Numbered from the stretch's first letter, positions 11,759 to 24,268 are shown. The stretch: DNA of 64,000 nucleotides from Perca fluviatilis (GCF_010015445.1 NC_053118.1:18237437-18301436); one strand, 5' to 3'. Notes: generated by a model not told the origin, from the letters alone. A program made the numbers and translations.

Positions 11759-13675
11759 TTACCCGTTGTTTTCTGAGCCATGAGAAGTCTGGTGCTGAAG
11801 AAATGTATCCAAGCATGAGAATGTCTCAGTGCACTCAGTGCACTCGTAAAGAACCTCTGAAGAATGTCCTTTATCATTTTGAGTATGGTCCATATAGTCA
11901 TCCTCTATGTCCTTTTTTAAGACAGGGTCCCCACTAAAACCAGTGCCGTGAGATGTCTGCCCAACATCATTTGCTTCTTCAGTGCTTGGGTGATTATGAA
12001 GGTGAAGCTCAAGGGATGAAGAGTTCCTAAATTGAGCTGGACACCTGGGGCACTTACTGGGTTCCTTTTTGTGATAGCGCAAGTGCCGTTGGTACACACA
12101 CAACAGCCCAAATCTCTTTCCACATTCCTGACACTTGTAGTTAACTCTGCCCGCTTTCCCCGATTGTTTGCCCGTTGAAGGCTGCTCTTGCGATGGCGTT
12201 TGTTCATTGTCAGAGGAGCTATTGGTTTTCTCGTCAGGAAAGCTTGTGTTTTTCTCGCCATTTAGAGAACTGGGGGAAGACCCATTTTGTGGATTTGTGT
12301 TCAAGTGTTTCAAACCTGGTTTCTTTTCCATTTCAGCTTTGTGGTACATGGCTATATGCCTTCTCAAATCACAGCGCTGTGGAAAATGTCTACCACATAA
12401 TGTACATGTGTGCATAGTACCCTTATGGTATCTCATGTGCCGAGATAAACTACTGGAATGATTAAAGACCCGATGACAGTGCTTGCAAGGATGCAGCTTG
12501 CCATTGGGATTACTCCCTCTTCTACGTCTGCCTTTAGGCGGCATTCTTCGCTTAAAGGTTCTTTGTGATTCTTGATTCAGCTGATCTATTTCCTCCTGAG
12601 TTTGATGTGTGAGATGATGCTCCTTTAGAGCTGATAACTTTTGGAAACGATCCCCACACAAACCACATCTGTATGGTGTGGAAGAGGATTCAGTGTCAAT
12701 CTCATAGCTAGTATCCCTAAAGATTTTACTATCCCCATTCTTAACATCAATAGATGGACCATTACTGTAGCAGTTTTCAAGTGGTGTGTCTTCTGCGTTC
12801 TTAGAATTCAATTCAATTTCGATTTCAGATCCTAAAGTAGCATCATGCTCTTTTCCTTTGCAATGGTGCAGTGAATGTGTCTGAAAATCTGACATCCAGA
12901 AAAAATTCAGCTTGCACTTTCTACAAGTATATGTTTTCTCTATCTTCTTTTCCAGCTTATTCACAGAGTTATCTAAAGCTGTAGCCTTGGGGAACAGGTG
13001 ACTTTCTTTTTGATGAGCATTAAGTGCATCCACTTTAAGGAATCGCTTACCACAATGACTACAGCAGTGAAACCTTTCATTGGCGTGGCCTTGGAGGTGT
13101 TTCTTAAGGTCCTGTCTACCTTCAAAGATCTTACAGCACAAAGTACACTTGTAACCTCGCTCTGTGTTTCGATACTGCTGGTGACGATGTAAACTCTGCA
13201 GGCTGTTAAATGATCTGCTACATATTTCACAACTGTAATGGCCCTGCCGAGACTTGTCCGAATTCAAGTCTGATGGCCTTGGCCTGAACACATCTCTATA
13301 AGGAGAAGGCGGTGGCCTTAGAGTTGGAGAGACTGGTTTGATAGGGGATGGGAAATGCGATGGCAGGATACCAGGAGATACTGGTTTTATGGAAGAATGT
13401 GACTCCAAGCCATTTACAACTGTTAGCGTGCCATTGTCTTGTAGCACATATTCTCGAGAGACTTCAAATCCATTGGATGAGCCATCGAAGGAAAATGACT
13501 CCAGAGGTCCATGAACGGCCATGTGGGTCAACACATTAGAGTACTGGCTGAACCCATCACCACACTCCGTGCATATGAAGGTACTTGTTTCTCCACCCAA
13601 CTGCATTGAAGCAACAGTATACACTGATTTCTGTTTTTCCATGATGAAATTATTTTGGCAATGTGCTGATGGCAT
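11759..13675 (-). CDS. C2H2 zinc-finger protein with 11 fingers
   Basis: A 638-residue nuclear DNA-binding protein, likely a transcription regulator. The frame opens at ATG 13675; a GTG just before it is not a likely start. A second ATG at 13642 has a better context (A at -3, G at +4) and would give 627 residues. Numbering the first ATG as residue 1, C2H2 fingers lie near 34-55, 147-169, 175-197, 203-226, 249-270, 336-357, 396-417, 422-445, 513-535, 541-562 and 610-632. They form loose pairs with long linkers, not a tandem KRAB-type array. The second finger has Arg where the last zinc-binding His should be (HQQYR), so it is probably degenerate. A basic patch (GRRRR) near 382 could be a nuclear localisation signal. 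A Pro-rich stretch with two IKPVSP motifs lies at 96-130. The N-terminal finger context resembles solitary vertebrate ZNF proteins such as the ZNF574/526 group, but I cannot name the orthologue. Confidence 0.88.
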   Translation of the reverse strand: MPSAHCQNNFIMEKQKSVYTVASMQLGGETSTFICTECGDGFSQYSNVLTHMAVHGPLESFSFDGSSNGFEVSREYVLQDNGTLTVVNGLESHSSIKPVSPGILPSHFPSPIKPVSPTLRPPPSPYRDVFRPRPSDLNSDKSRQGHYSCEICSRSFNSLQSLHRHQQYRNTERGYKCTLCCKIFEGRQDLKKHLQGHANERFHCCSHCGKRFLKVDALNAHQKESHLFPKATALDNSVNKLEKKIEKTYTCRKCKLNFFWMSDFQTHSLHHCKGKEHDATLGSEIEIELNSKNAEDTPLENCYSNGPSIDVKNGDSKIFRDTSYEIDTESSSTPYRCGLCGDRFQKLSALKEHHLTHQTQEEIDQLNQESQRTFKRRMPPKGRRRRGSNPNGKLHPCKHCHRVFNHSSSLSRHMRYHKGTMHTCTLCGRHFPQRCDLRRHIAMYHKAEMEKKPGLKHLNTNPQNGSSPSSLNGEKNTSFPDEKTNSSSDNEQTPSQEQPSTGKQSGKAGRVNYKCQECGKRFGLLCVYQRHLRYHKKEPSKCPRCPAQFRNSSSLELHLHNHPSTEEANDVGQTSHGTGFSGDPVLKKDIEDDYMDHTQNDKGHSSEVLYECTECTETFSCLDTFLQHQTSHGSENNG

Positions 13676-13943
13676 CACTTTTTAATCTGCAAGTATGAGT
13701 AGAACTCTATCCAGACACCCACAAAATTGGTTTCCATGTGAGAATCAGTATGTCCACTCTCCCAACAGACAGTTTTTACAAGACGTCCTTGCGAGTTGTT
13801 CATCAATGTTCATCCCTCTGCGAAGGGTTTCCATGTTGTATCAGCACCTGAGGGGATAAAATGAGAATTAAAAAAACACTGAAGCCAAAATTTGAAAACA
13901 AAAATTGAAAATGTATGCCAGATGACTGTGCAGGGTTACTTAA
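13676..13943 (-). other. Zinc-finger gene 5' region: candidate splice acceptors
   Basis: On the minus strand, ACTTGCAG precedes ATTAAAAAGTG and the first ATG. Another pyrimidine-rich acceptor, ATCCCCTCAG, lies at about 13850. A short upstream frame starting at about 13834 ends in TGA before the main ATG. The main coding exon therefore probably begins with 5' UTR spliced to one or more unseen upstream exons. Confidence 0.45.
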
Positions 13944-14183
13944 ACCCTTGTGTTCTGTCACCGAGACCCGAAGGACAAAACAAGGGTTAATACAGCGCCT
14001 TAGTGCTTGTTTGTACAGCATTTTGGTCAGCTTAAAATGTGTTTAAATGTGCTCTAGAAATACACTTTACTTATTTACTTTACAAGAAACAGGGTTTAGA
14101 GAGCAATTCTCAACAAAATAAACAGAAGTACATAATCCTTGTTTTGTCCTTTGGGTCACTGGGACCCGAAGGACAACAAGGGT
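13944..14183. mobile_element. piggyBac-like MITE
   Basis: TTAA lies on both sides (13940-13943 and 14184-14187). The ends are inverted repeats ACCCTTGTGTTC... and ...AACAAGGGT, and the phrase GGGACCCGAAGGACAA is palindromically repeated inside. TTAA plus CCCTTG termini are typical of fish piggyBac-derived MITEs. It is 240 bp and non-coding. Confidence 0.7.
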
Positions 14184-14187
14184 TTAA

Positions 14188-14824
14188 CAATCATTTCAAA
14201 AAACCAAAGCCAGGCGGATGACACATGTTGACCAATTCACATCGACTACCAATGCTATATTCAAGGAAGCAATGCATTCATTTTTACGTGGAAATTGATT
14301 TAATTTGCCTTATGAGACTGTTCACTACTCTACCCATTTACAGGTCTTTAAAGTCTGGTCCTGGTGCTGGTCCTAGTACCTTGCCTAACCACTAGGGAGC
14401 ACCGATCAGATATACCGAATTGGCATCTGCAATGGTACTGACGGCACTTATTAAGCGAATCAGGTTTTGGTCGTTATGTGATCAATTCTCATCACATGCA
14501 GTTTCTTTGTTAATGTCATAACATTGAGTCTTTCTGCTATCAGTTGCATTAATCCAGTCTCAAGTTTTAGTGCCACAGCATTTGATAGTATCAAACATGT
14601 CATCAACCAACTTCTTCTTTGCCTTGCTATCCTATGGAAAACCATTGCACATCTTAAGTGGTTGCAGTTTACATGGCTCAGAGCAACTGCCCCCAACCCC
14701 TAGTGCAAAAAGCATACCTCTGTCCTCTCGACTTAAAAAGGGTCAAGCCAAAACAAGGTGTTCAGTCCAATTTATCTGAGTGCTCCGACATCCACAACGT
14801 ATATTAGCAGCAAGAAGTGCCTAT
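14188..14824. other. No gene recognised
   Basis: Intergenic DNA with short ORFs on both strands. No domain, splice pattern or repeat boundary could be supported. Confidence 0.35.
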
Positions 14825-15124
14825 GGCTACGTTCACACCGCAAGTCTTAATGCTTAATTCAGATTTTTTGCTCAGGTCCGATTTTTTGTTTGGCTGTTTA
14901 CATAACCTTTTAAAAGTTAGGGAAGTTATGGAGGAAGTAAGCATTTTTGCTTTTATTTCAAAATGTTTGTGTAATGGCAGCAGTAACATTAATGAGCAAG
15001 TGCTGAGGAGGAGAAGAATGAAGAGAAAGAAAGACAAATTGGCTATTTTGGCCTTTTGTGGAGTTATCGCTGCAAATTCAAGTCTCAGATTTGGGCCACT
15101 TTTGCCTGCAGTCTGAACGTAGCC
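14825..15124. mobile_element. 300 bp MITE plus truncated second end
   Basis: Inverted termini are GGCTACGTTCACACCGCAAG on the left and GGCTACGTTCAGACTGCAGG on the right (reverse complement). Directly after it, 15127-15150 repeats the left-end phrase (GCTACGTTTAAACCGCAAGTC), which looks like the start of a second copy cut off by the next repeat. Confidence 0.65.
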
Positions 15125-15152
15125 TAAAGCTACGTTTAAACCGCAAGTCTTA

Positions 15153-15720
15153 TGGCGTTTTTCCATTACATGGTACCTGCTCGACTCGCCTCGACTCTAC
15201 TCGCCTCGACGCGCTGTGCGTCTGTTTTCCATTGCAGATTTTAGTACCGCCTCAGCGTGGCTGGTCGTCATAGCGACTGCCGTGGGTGTGGCTTAGTAGC
15301 GTTGGCTTTTCCCCGACTCATCTCCTGGTTCTCCGTCTCCGTAAACAACATGATATCAAAGATATAGTTAACGTTTACTGCTCCAGATTTCCCACCGTGG
15401 TCAGAAAGAACAGGGGAGACACTTTGTTTCTCTCACATATTTAAGACTCTAGAGTCGCTACTCGCTGCGGAGATAATCGCAGTCACTCTCTCACTTCTCC
15501 CTCGCTCACCAGCTTCCCACACACACACACATCACACATGCACACACCAGCGCACAAGTATAAACATCAGGCCACTTATGGTATGCTACGGAGAAAGCTC
15601 TGCCTGGAGCCTCCGGCAGCAAAAAAACACCGCTGGCTAAACTATCTACGTAGCCTATGAGAAGCCCTGCATTACCAGACTCCAACATGCCCAAGTCTCT
15701 CATGCACCTTTCAGACCAAT
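15153..15720. repeat. Composite DNA-transposon-like repeat
   Basis: The left part (GTTTTTCCATTACATGGTACC, then CTCGACTC-rich sequence) is typical of a high-copy fish DNA repeat. The right part, from about 15290 to 15660, recurs inverted at 52495-52990: both contain the TTCTCCTGGTT / ACCAGGAAATGAG and GACACTTTGTTTCTCTC blocks. It is therefore a dispersed family and not a gene. Confidence 0.55.
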
Positions 15721-16212
15721 AAAGTGACTTAACTCTCTGGTCAATCTAAAAGGGTCAACCCACATTATCCACCTTGCTTCATAACCAAAAGATTAGGATT
15801 AAATGCAAGGTTAGAACCTGCCTGTATTTGGTAAAATGGCATTTTCATCAGATCCTGACATTTTAAACATTTATGTAACCAACTACTATACTAGTCCAAA
15901 AACATCTCATCATGGAGAGAGAAAGAAAGTGTGCAGGAGAGAGAACGTGCAACTGAGACTTGCTCGGTACTCTTAACTTAATGCAATGCTTTATAATATT
16001 ATGTAATTAATTATGTAGTTTAGCCAGGAAGAATGCAAGAAAACTTACAAGGTACTGACAGGCTGTCCCCTATAGAGTTGGGTACCGAAACTCGGGGCTA
16101 ATATGGCACCGGCGCCAAAACGACCGGTATCTTGCAACACGGATTTCAGTGCCACTTAAATGCCTGCGCTGCTCTCTGATGCTCCGAAACCCTAGTTGCC
16201 TTTAGAGGCAAC
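15721..16212. other. Intergenic, with a fragment of a GGTACCG-rich hAT relative
   Basis: No coding sequence supported. At 16073-16140 a TAGAGTTGGGTACCGAAACTC block resembles the left end of the 16213-17039 element and is probably an older copy of the same family. Confidence 0.45.
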
Positions 16213-17039
16213 TAGGGTTGGGTACCGACCGAATTACGTTGGTACTACCGAGTATTGGTTCACGTAAAGTCAAACGGTGCCAAATTTTGGTACCTGAGGG
16301 TAAGCGCAAGCTGATCTGTCCTCTCTGCATGTTGACAGAGAGCAGAGGTCCGACACGCGCGTGCGAAGGAGCAAACTACATTGGCTCTGCAGTTTTGTTG
16401 AAGTCACAGAGAGTCACGGCAATGCGGATAAAGTGGTTTCAAGTGTGGTTACAGCTTTTCAAAACTTCACAGAGACACCTTTCACCGTGATATGATATTA
16501 ATGGCGAGCAAAAAGTGGTCGCGGTGCTGTTGACATTACACTTTGTCTGACATGAGCAGGCACAATGGTGGTTTCTGTGCCCTGGGGACTGACTGACAGG
16601 CTGAGGTTGCAAGGCAAGACAACTTTACTTCTACAGCACCTTTCAGCAACAAGGCAATTCAAAGTGCTTTACATGAAACATTAAAGAGCAATTAAAAACG
16701 GTCATGATTAAAATAAAACAGGCTAACGTAGAATAATATACAAATACAAGAATTAAAGTAGAATAATTATTCAATTTAATAGGTTTTAGCGACGGGTTTG
16801 GGAGGAGAGAGGGAGGGGTTTTATTTTTGTTTGTGTTTAATTTCTGTCAGTGTAAAATATTCTAAATAAATAAAAATGTTCGAAGTAAATAGGTTTGGAA
16901 TTATTTTTACAACTGACATTTTTTTTTTGTAATTACAGAGAGAAAGTACAGAAAAAAGTACCGTTGGGTACTGGAACCGAATTCCAGGTACCGGTATCGG
17001 TAGTGGTATTGGTTCAGATTTGAAAGGTACCCAACCCTA
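16213..17039. mobile_element. hAT-type non-autonomous element with perfect 8-bp target duplication
   Basis: GAGGCAAC occurs at 16205-16212 and again at 17040-17047. Termini are inverted repeats TAGGGTTGGGTACC...GGTACCCAACCCTA. An 8-bp duplication with TA-starting ends fits the hAT superfamily. The 827 bp interior has no transposase. The intact target duplication suggests a fairly recent insertion. Confidence 0.85.
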
Positions 17040-17279
17040 GAGGCAACAGAAACATCGCTGCATGGGACGCTAGTTAACACTACACTTGGCAGCAGGTAAC
17101 GTTAGCCTACCATTAGCTAGTAGCTGGCTTAAATACAATTAAAATGCTGACAGCTCAACAGTGTAAAGTCAAAGTGTGACTAGTTTTTTTTTTAATTTTT
17201 TTTTTTAAGTATTGGTTCAGGCACCGGCACCATTTTAAAAGTATCATTTTAGCAGCGGTATCGGAGCATACACACGTCG

Positions 17280-17402
17280 GCTCTGCTATTTACGCTAGAA
17301 TGATGTAGACACTAGCGCAAAAGTATAAACCTCAGGCAACTTACGTAGGCTATGGCGTAAACTCTGCATAGAGCCCCTGCAGAAGCATAAATCACACTTA
17401 AG
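17280..17402. repeat. Short dispersed repeat related to 15500-15660 and 52505-52985
   Basis: Shares the phrases AAGTATAAACCTCAGGCAACTTACGTAG, GCATAGAGCC and AGCATAAATCACACTTAA with the other two loci, allowing for orientation. It is a partial copy of one DNA-transposon family present at least three times in this window. Confidence 0.5.
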
Positions 17403-17619
17403 GGAGGTCACCAATAGGCTTATGATACAGGGAACTATAGCTGAGCTGGACACACTTTGCATTTTTGTCTGTGCCAACTCCTAAGAGAAATATCTGACTC
17501 TTTAGTTCCACTATGTTTACCAGCTATTTGCTAACTGAGTCTAAGTGCAGTTTGGTGCTGAGCAGACAAGTGCACACTAGGCTTGGGCCGTTGTAAACAT
17601 TTTCAAAAAACAGTTTGAT

Positions 17620-19760
17620 ATTAATAGGGTTTGGTACCGCACATTTTAAACCGATACCTGAAATTTGGTTCCGGTACCCAATGGTACCTTTCTCTCTGTA
17701 ATATCAACAACATAATTCAGTTCAAACCAGGGCTGTAGTACTCGAGTCCGGTCTTGGACTCGAGTCCGGACTCAAGTCCGTTTTTCTATGGTCTCGGACT
17801 CGCTGGTATTCGGACTCGGACTTGTCTTGGTCTCGGCCACATGGTCTTGCCAAATATGGCTTTTGGTCTCGAATCCAGGTGTCTTTACTCTTTACTATGT
17901 TCCCATATAACGTTTTCGCCGCTACCTATGTTTATTTACTAGGAACATAATTAGGGTGACCATACGTCCCGGTTTGACCGGGACAGTCCCGATTTTGAAG
18001 TTAATGTCCCGAGTCCCGACAAAAGCCTGTCGGGACGCTAAAATGTCCCGGTTTTAGGAGGAGCGGCGCCAGCCGATTTTGCCGGGGCTTCAGCCCCGAA
18101 TGTTTTGAGTGTAGCCCCGAATGTAACTTTGTCCAGTTTATTTTTCCTCGAGGCGAAAACCCGGCAGCTACGTGGCGGGGTCCGAATATGTTGTGTTGGT
18201 TGCTATCACCTAGCAACCGTCTCTACGGAGGAAAGCTGTTAAAGCCGGGTGAAGTTTTCGGAGGAATCATAGCCAAATCAGTGTAATACATTGATGCTAT
18301 CAACACAAAGTTAGAGGCGCCAATACTAATGATTTAGTTTAAAGTTCCTGTGACGTGACGTTTCCAGTCTACGGTTCAGACTCAACCAACGGAGCTCTGA
18401 AGCAGACGGTAGCGTTCTCTTAGTGTCCACTCTGTAAAATGCAGCGCAGCCTCAGGTTATAACGGATGCGCTCTACTGTTGACATGCTGCGGTAGATGTG
18501 TTGGCGCGTTTGTGCTCGCGTGTATTTCTGCAGTAGATTCGGTTTTCCTCCACTCGATGTAGAGCAGCGGCACGGCCACTTCTCTAGCTAAACTCTTTGT
18601 CTCATTCAGACACCCAAACAGGGTTCTGTGTCTGTCAGAAGGTCTGAGAGCTACAGCAATCACGTAATGCACAGCAGACTATGGTGCAGGTAGATTTCTG
18701 AAATACAGTGACTTTATTCTTGTAATCGCCTATTATAACTTTATTTTTCTCAAAATCACGACTCCTCCAAATCACAGAGAACACAGATATACTGTATTTT
18801 GAGTGTGCACAAAGTTTTGGACATTGCTCAAACACATCTGAAATATTACAGTCCAGGGGTTTATTAATAGGCCTACAATAACAACAAAAGAGCAAAACAG
18901 GAGGGGGTATATAGATTCCTAGTCTACATGTGTGCTGACTCAGATATAATTAGAAAAGTCCATCCAAAGGAGAATAAATATTTGAAAGCAATACAGAATG
19001 CCTGTTAGCCTTACTTCAATACATTCCATTATGTTTTTATATTTGGATTGTAATCTATTTTTCTTTTTACATAAAGATATTTGCAGAATACATTGATTAC
19101 ATACATCTAACACTGTTACTATGAGGTATCACCATATATCATCATTCTGTTTTCTTTAGATTAGAATATATGATATCAATGGGAATGTCTTTACTTAAAA
19201 ATCCTGGGTGTTGTGACACTGTTTTTGCTTTTAAATCAACAAATAATAACCCCAAATGACTGATAATGTCATGGACGCATTAGACTTTTTTTTTTTCCTG
19301 TCCTGGACTCGGTGCTGACTCGGACCTGAACCTTTTTGGACTCGGTCTTGTCTTGGACTCGAACCTCTCTGGACTTGGTCTTGACTTGGACTCGACTAGT
19401 CGTGGTCTTGGACTTGTCTTGGACTTGACAAAGGTGGTCTTGACTACAGCCCTGGTTCAAACCCATTTATCTTAGAACATTTTGTTATTTACTTAGAACA
19501 TTTAACACGCCACACAAAATAAAACACCTCCTTCTCCCCTCCCAAAAACCTATTAAATCAAATAATTATTCATTTGTTACATTTGTTACACTGGAACTTT
19601 TATTCTTGTATTTGTATCTTATTCTATTTTAGCCTGTTTTTATTTTTCTCTCTCTCTTTAACTGCCCTTTAATGTTCTATGTAAAGTACTTTGAATTGCT
19701 CTCAGGTACCGAAATTTGGCACCGTTTGATTTAGCATGAATCGGTCCTCAGTAGTACCAA
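17620..19760. repeat. GGTACCG-family repeat split by a later hAT insertion
   Basis: Left part 17620-17727 and right part 19463-19760 together resemble an inverted, diverged relative of 16213-17039: both hold TTTGGTACCG and CAAACGGTGCCAAATTT-like blocks. The two parts were separated by the 17728-19454 element. Confidence 0.6.
17728..19454. mobile_element. 1.7 kb hAT-type element, nested, with perfect 8-bp target duplication
   Basis: GTTCAAAC lies at 17720-17727 and at 19455-19462. Termini are CAGGGCTGTAGT...ACTACAGCCCTG. Both subterminal regions are packed with GGACTCGAGTC / TTGGACTCG repeats. A further fragment inside (17952-18060, beginning AGGGTGACCATACGTCCCGG) looks like another, older hAT-type piece. 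No transposase frame is intact. Confidence 0.85.
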
Positions 19761-20091
19761 CGTAATTAGGTTGGCCGAATTTGACCACTAGGTAGTGGCA
19801 CTTTGACTCAGCCGCTCTGGGTGAGACTGATGGAGAGCCCACAATAAGACTGTAACGACTTCAGTCCAGTTGGTGGCAGTTATGCACCTCTAAGCCATGA
19901 CACTTTTCCTGCATCGTTTAAGCTTTGCCTAGCCTTTTTCAGCTCACCTCTTTCGCGGGTTTAAAATCTGAAACGTTTCCATATCAGCGGCGCAGTTTAA
20001 GCTTTCTTCGAGACCAACTCTGCCATCGTCTTGTGAACACAAAAAACACCTGAACTACAGCTACTGCGTTATTATGGATTCCGCCTGGTTT

Positions 20092-20282
20092 CTTGGCAAG
20101 ACCCAGCCTACGAAGCAGCCCAATTAGTTGAGTTTAGGCACTGACTTTAAGTAGTTAAGGTTAGAATTGCTGATTGGTCAGGGGATAGGACCTGAACAAA
20201 TAGGCATCCGTTAACCTCGCTCGAGCATAGACGCCTGGCTGATTGTAGCATGCCAATGCTATTAAAGGGCGGGTCTTGCCTA
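20092..20282. mobile_element. Short MITE
   Basis: Inverted ends CTTGGCAAGACCCAGCC and CTAGGCAAGACCCGCCC (reverse complement of the right end) bound 191 bp without coding capacity. Confidence 0.6.
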
Positions 20283-23200
20283 GAACTGCAGTGAGTTCCA
20301 TAACAACGCACCGCTACTGAAATGTGATGTCCTTCATAGCGCCGCTCAGTAAAATGCTGTCGGACACTAGCGGCTACTAGGTGTTAAAATTAATCATTGC
20401 ATCGATGCATTGAGATGCGGACCTGGACGATTCTGCATGCTGGACGAAATGCTTAGCCATTTCATTCAGAAAACAGTGACACTATTGAGAAGTAGAAGCA
20501 GTTAAACTAGTAACGATGAGAGCGGTGAGAGTAAACCCGAACAGTAAAACTGAGGACCAGACAGCTAAACATTAGGATGAAAACAGCAATAAAGCTAAGT
20601 AAAACCCAGGGGAGCTGCAGATTCAGGTGATAATTCTCTTTAGGTTCATCACTATGAGTGACCCCTTAAGGTGATTATATACTAGAAGCAGCCCAGCTGG
20701 CGCGAACAAATGTGACGTCATGAGATCGCCGTGACTATTTATACCTGCGCTGGTGCTCGCGACACTAGTTGCAGTCTTCTCCTGAACAGCGGTGGCGCTA
20801 ATGAGCAAAGGCTACCGACGTTGCTCTTTCTACGGAATAGAAGAAGAAAAGGTAAACAACGGCAGAACTGGCAGCAGCATTGCCGTCAATGCTTCGATTT
20901 GATTGGATGACCTACTTCGTCGGATCAAGCCTTTTATTCACCATAAAAGAGCTCATCTTAACCCAGTAACTTTACAAGAGGGACTTGCAGTCACTCAGAG
21001 TCCTGGCATCCGGTTGTCGGCGAACTCATTCAGGCCTTCCGTTTCCGGTTTATCGCGTGCCGCTTAAAAAAAAAAAAAAGACGTGCATGACCTCGGCTCG
21101 CGCGCCAAAAATTGGACGCGCCGGCCGGATATTACATCATATTGACGTCACGATGTCACGCGCCACCTTGGATTTTACTAGTGTAAAAAACCCTTTATAC
21201 ATTGTTTTCAAGTTGTCATTTGATTCATCATTAAGATATATGGATTATAGTTGCTTTAAAGAACACACCTAGGAACATTATTTTTGCACTGTTCATTTAT
21301 ACATATAGAATAAAGAAGTGTTTCCTAACTTTTTGAAGGCATGCCTACCAAAAGAAATTCCCAATCTAAGCATAGGCTGTTTGAGGGGAAATTTTAATAT
21401 ATTTTTTTTGATGCAGAGTTAAACTTTTCTGGCTAGATGAAGTGCATCAGATCAACGTTACCGCAAAGCACGTTTTCAATTAATGATATGGCAGTCAGTG
21501 TCAGTTGTTTAGCTGTATTTTGTGTCTATTTTACCATAATTCTGCAGGTGAAGCCCACTTCTACAGTGTTGCTGCTCTTTGAAAACTACATCTTACCTCA
21601 TTAGAAAATAAGTGTTAAAGAATAGTTGACAACACCTCCTCAGTCCTGCAACAACAGATCCAGCCTAATGCTTCTTCTCTCCACAGATCATACAAAACAC
21701 AAAAGGACACTACACAATATTTACGGTTTCCAATACAAAGAAAAATAGCTTTGATGTAGGTTATATTTTTTAAATACATCAAAATGTTTTCATTAATTTG
21801 AATGTAGGGTTACTGTAGTCATATTCTGTTATTAAAAATACTAAAACAAATATCAAATTACGTAAAAATTAAATAACAAGCATATTAAAGAGCACAGACG
21901 TGTTGGGGATAACGTTAGTATTATTAACGTTACCAAAATAAAAAAAAATATTTACATTTTCCCAGGCGTTGTCCAAGACCATAGACTACGGTATGTGTGC
22001 AGCATTTCACGAGTTTGTTAGAAAGAGATGTATGCAGCAAGGAGGCGACTGAATCCTTCCCTAGCAGACATCTATTGTCGATAGGCTGCTAGCTAGTTAA
22101 CGTTAGCCTGCCTTGAAAGCTAATGTTGAATTGACTGGAAAGTCAACGGACTGGAAAGGGGTCATTGAAAGAGATAAAGCTACAGAAAGGCATGAGGTAC
22201 GACCAGCCCACAAACTGCTTCAACTAAAACGTTAAACTGTGGGCTAACATTACTATTGTGGTCAGACGATAACGTTAGCTAACGTTAGCTGATGCTAGCT
22301 AACGCTATATAGCAAGGGGTGAAAAGCACTGTGATTTCAATATAACCAAGCATTTAGGAACCAACTAGTTAGCTCGATATAGACATAACTTACCACGCAA
22401 TCTGATACATCTCAGAATAAAGTGAATTTCATGTGCAGCAAAACGTTAGCACTGCTCTGTAGCTGGTGTTAACTGCTGCAGCATAGGCCGGAGCTATCTC
22501 TCCCGGAGCATCGATGGTAGGATGGTTACAGGATGGTTACGACTATGACGTCATGACGCACGCTGCATACGTTTATGACGTTTTTACAATATACATAAAA
22601 GACACCCTACAGTAAAATGTCCCCATACACCCCATGTTTATTGGTAGGCTACTTTATATTTAATTATAAGACCCCCTAAACAACTAAGAAACTCAACTAT
22701 CAGAACTATAGTGAAAGTAGACTGTCTTGGATTAAATTGTCCCACAATTAGGCTACTCACAATTCTAGTTGACTGGAGTCAAGTTTTCCACAAATCCATT
22801 ATTGGATTGTATAAAACAACATCTTAACACTGGTTTAAAAAAAACTGACAGTGGGTTATTAACAATTTAAATACCTTGCATTCACCATTAAATGTTCTTG
22901 TAAAAGGATGTAGAAAAAAGAAGAAAACAATAAATACAAATAGCTTATAAACTACTCCACTAATAGAAACATGTACACATTTGTCATAGATTCTGCCTAA
23001 ATTATTAGAATAATACTCATAGATGTAAAAGATAGCCTACTGATAGTCCAATAAGATATTTATGGCTGACATAATCACAAGTGACTGAGGGTCAGTGAAA
23101 TTAAAACGTATGATATTGTTATCAAAGCAATTCCACAATCTATAATTTATATCAATTTATATCCAAGCAATGTAAATCCAAATCTTCCTACTCTTTTGGT

Positions 23201-23922
23201 GAATGGACACCCTTTCACTAATCTAAAATTGCCCAATCGAATTATACTAATTTTCATGAAACAGAAACTCAATTTTACAATATTTTCCCAGAGTGAAGTT
23301 GAGAAATTAGGATGCAAAAATGTGCACCAAAGGTTAAGGAAGTCCACTTTAAGATTCGTAATAGTCCAAGTGATATGTGAAAATGTTTTTTCAAAAGCAT
23401 GAAATTTGGTACACTTGTACAGCATGCATGCATGCATGCACTTCTGTATCCTAACCATCCAAGGACTGGAGTCAGGATCTTTAGTAAAGCCTGAGCCAAA
23501 ATTCTTTAGTACTTTCCAAACTGCGTCATGGCACATTGGGATTAAACAACATGTCCTATCAGCTAAAAATGTCACGCGAATGGGACATATCAGTCCTTAT
23601 TTGGCATACTTTAGAGACATTATGTCTGTAAGGGGTATAATTTCCAACAACTGCTTTCCTCGACAAATGCAAGATGTACATTCAAAAAGGGTGAAGATAA
23701 ACCAAGAGATGGTGTCTGTGGGGATTGTCATTGTGCACAATTTTCTCTCGTCTTAATGATAGAGGAAGTTGGGTTGAGTTGGGTGTAAGACTGGCAAGTA
23801 GTTGGGGACAATGCTGTACAAAATGAGCTCTAAGCCTGTTTGTGCAGTGGTTTGAAAATAGTATTTGACACGCTATATTTAGTAAAAAAAGCGCTGTCAT
23901 TTCTATTTCACTTAGGTTACAT

Positions 23923-23923
<1 letters not shown>
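20283..23923. other. No gene recognised; repeat-like and AT-rich
   Basis: Only short frames. 20690-20840 holds a GC-richer block with TATAAATA on the minus strand (about 20737) and a dense inverted GCGCC context, typical of a repeat internal promoter. 22240-22310 contains several AACGTTAGC motifs often seen in fish repeats. The antisense frames at 23147-23756 overlap in several frames and show no recognisable domain. Confidence 0.4.

Positions 23924-24008
<85 letters not shown>
23924..24008. repeat. (CA)n microsatellite
   Basis: About 42 uninterrupted CA units. They create a spurious Cys-Val frame on the minus strand and a Thr-His frame on the plus strand. Confidence 0.98.
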
Positions 24009-24014
<6 letters not shown>

Positions 24015-24268
24015 CTATATACAGTATATATAAAGTGTAGCCCACAAAAGGCATCACAACTTATTGTACAATATTACCATCAGTTAGTTCTACCAGATTC
24101 ATGTAAAAAATGTAGGTGTAGTTAAAAGGTGGTAATGTTTACAGCTTGTTTGAGGGTCTGTATATAAAGATAACAGAAGCAAAAAAAGTCATTTTAAATA
24201 TACATTTTGTGTCAAACTTGTTTGCTATGTACAGTTTCAATAATTATTTCTACTTGTCATGGACAGCT

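Noticed and set aside
23682..24040. Cys-Val and Thr-His repeat proteins
   Set aside because: Products of the (CA)n microsatellite.
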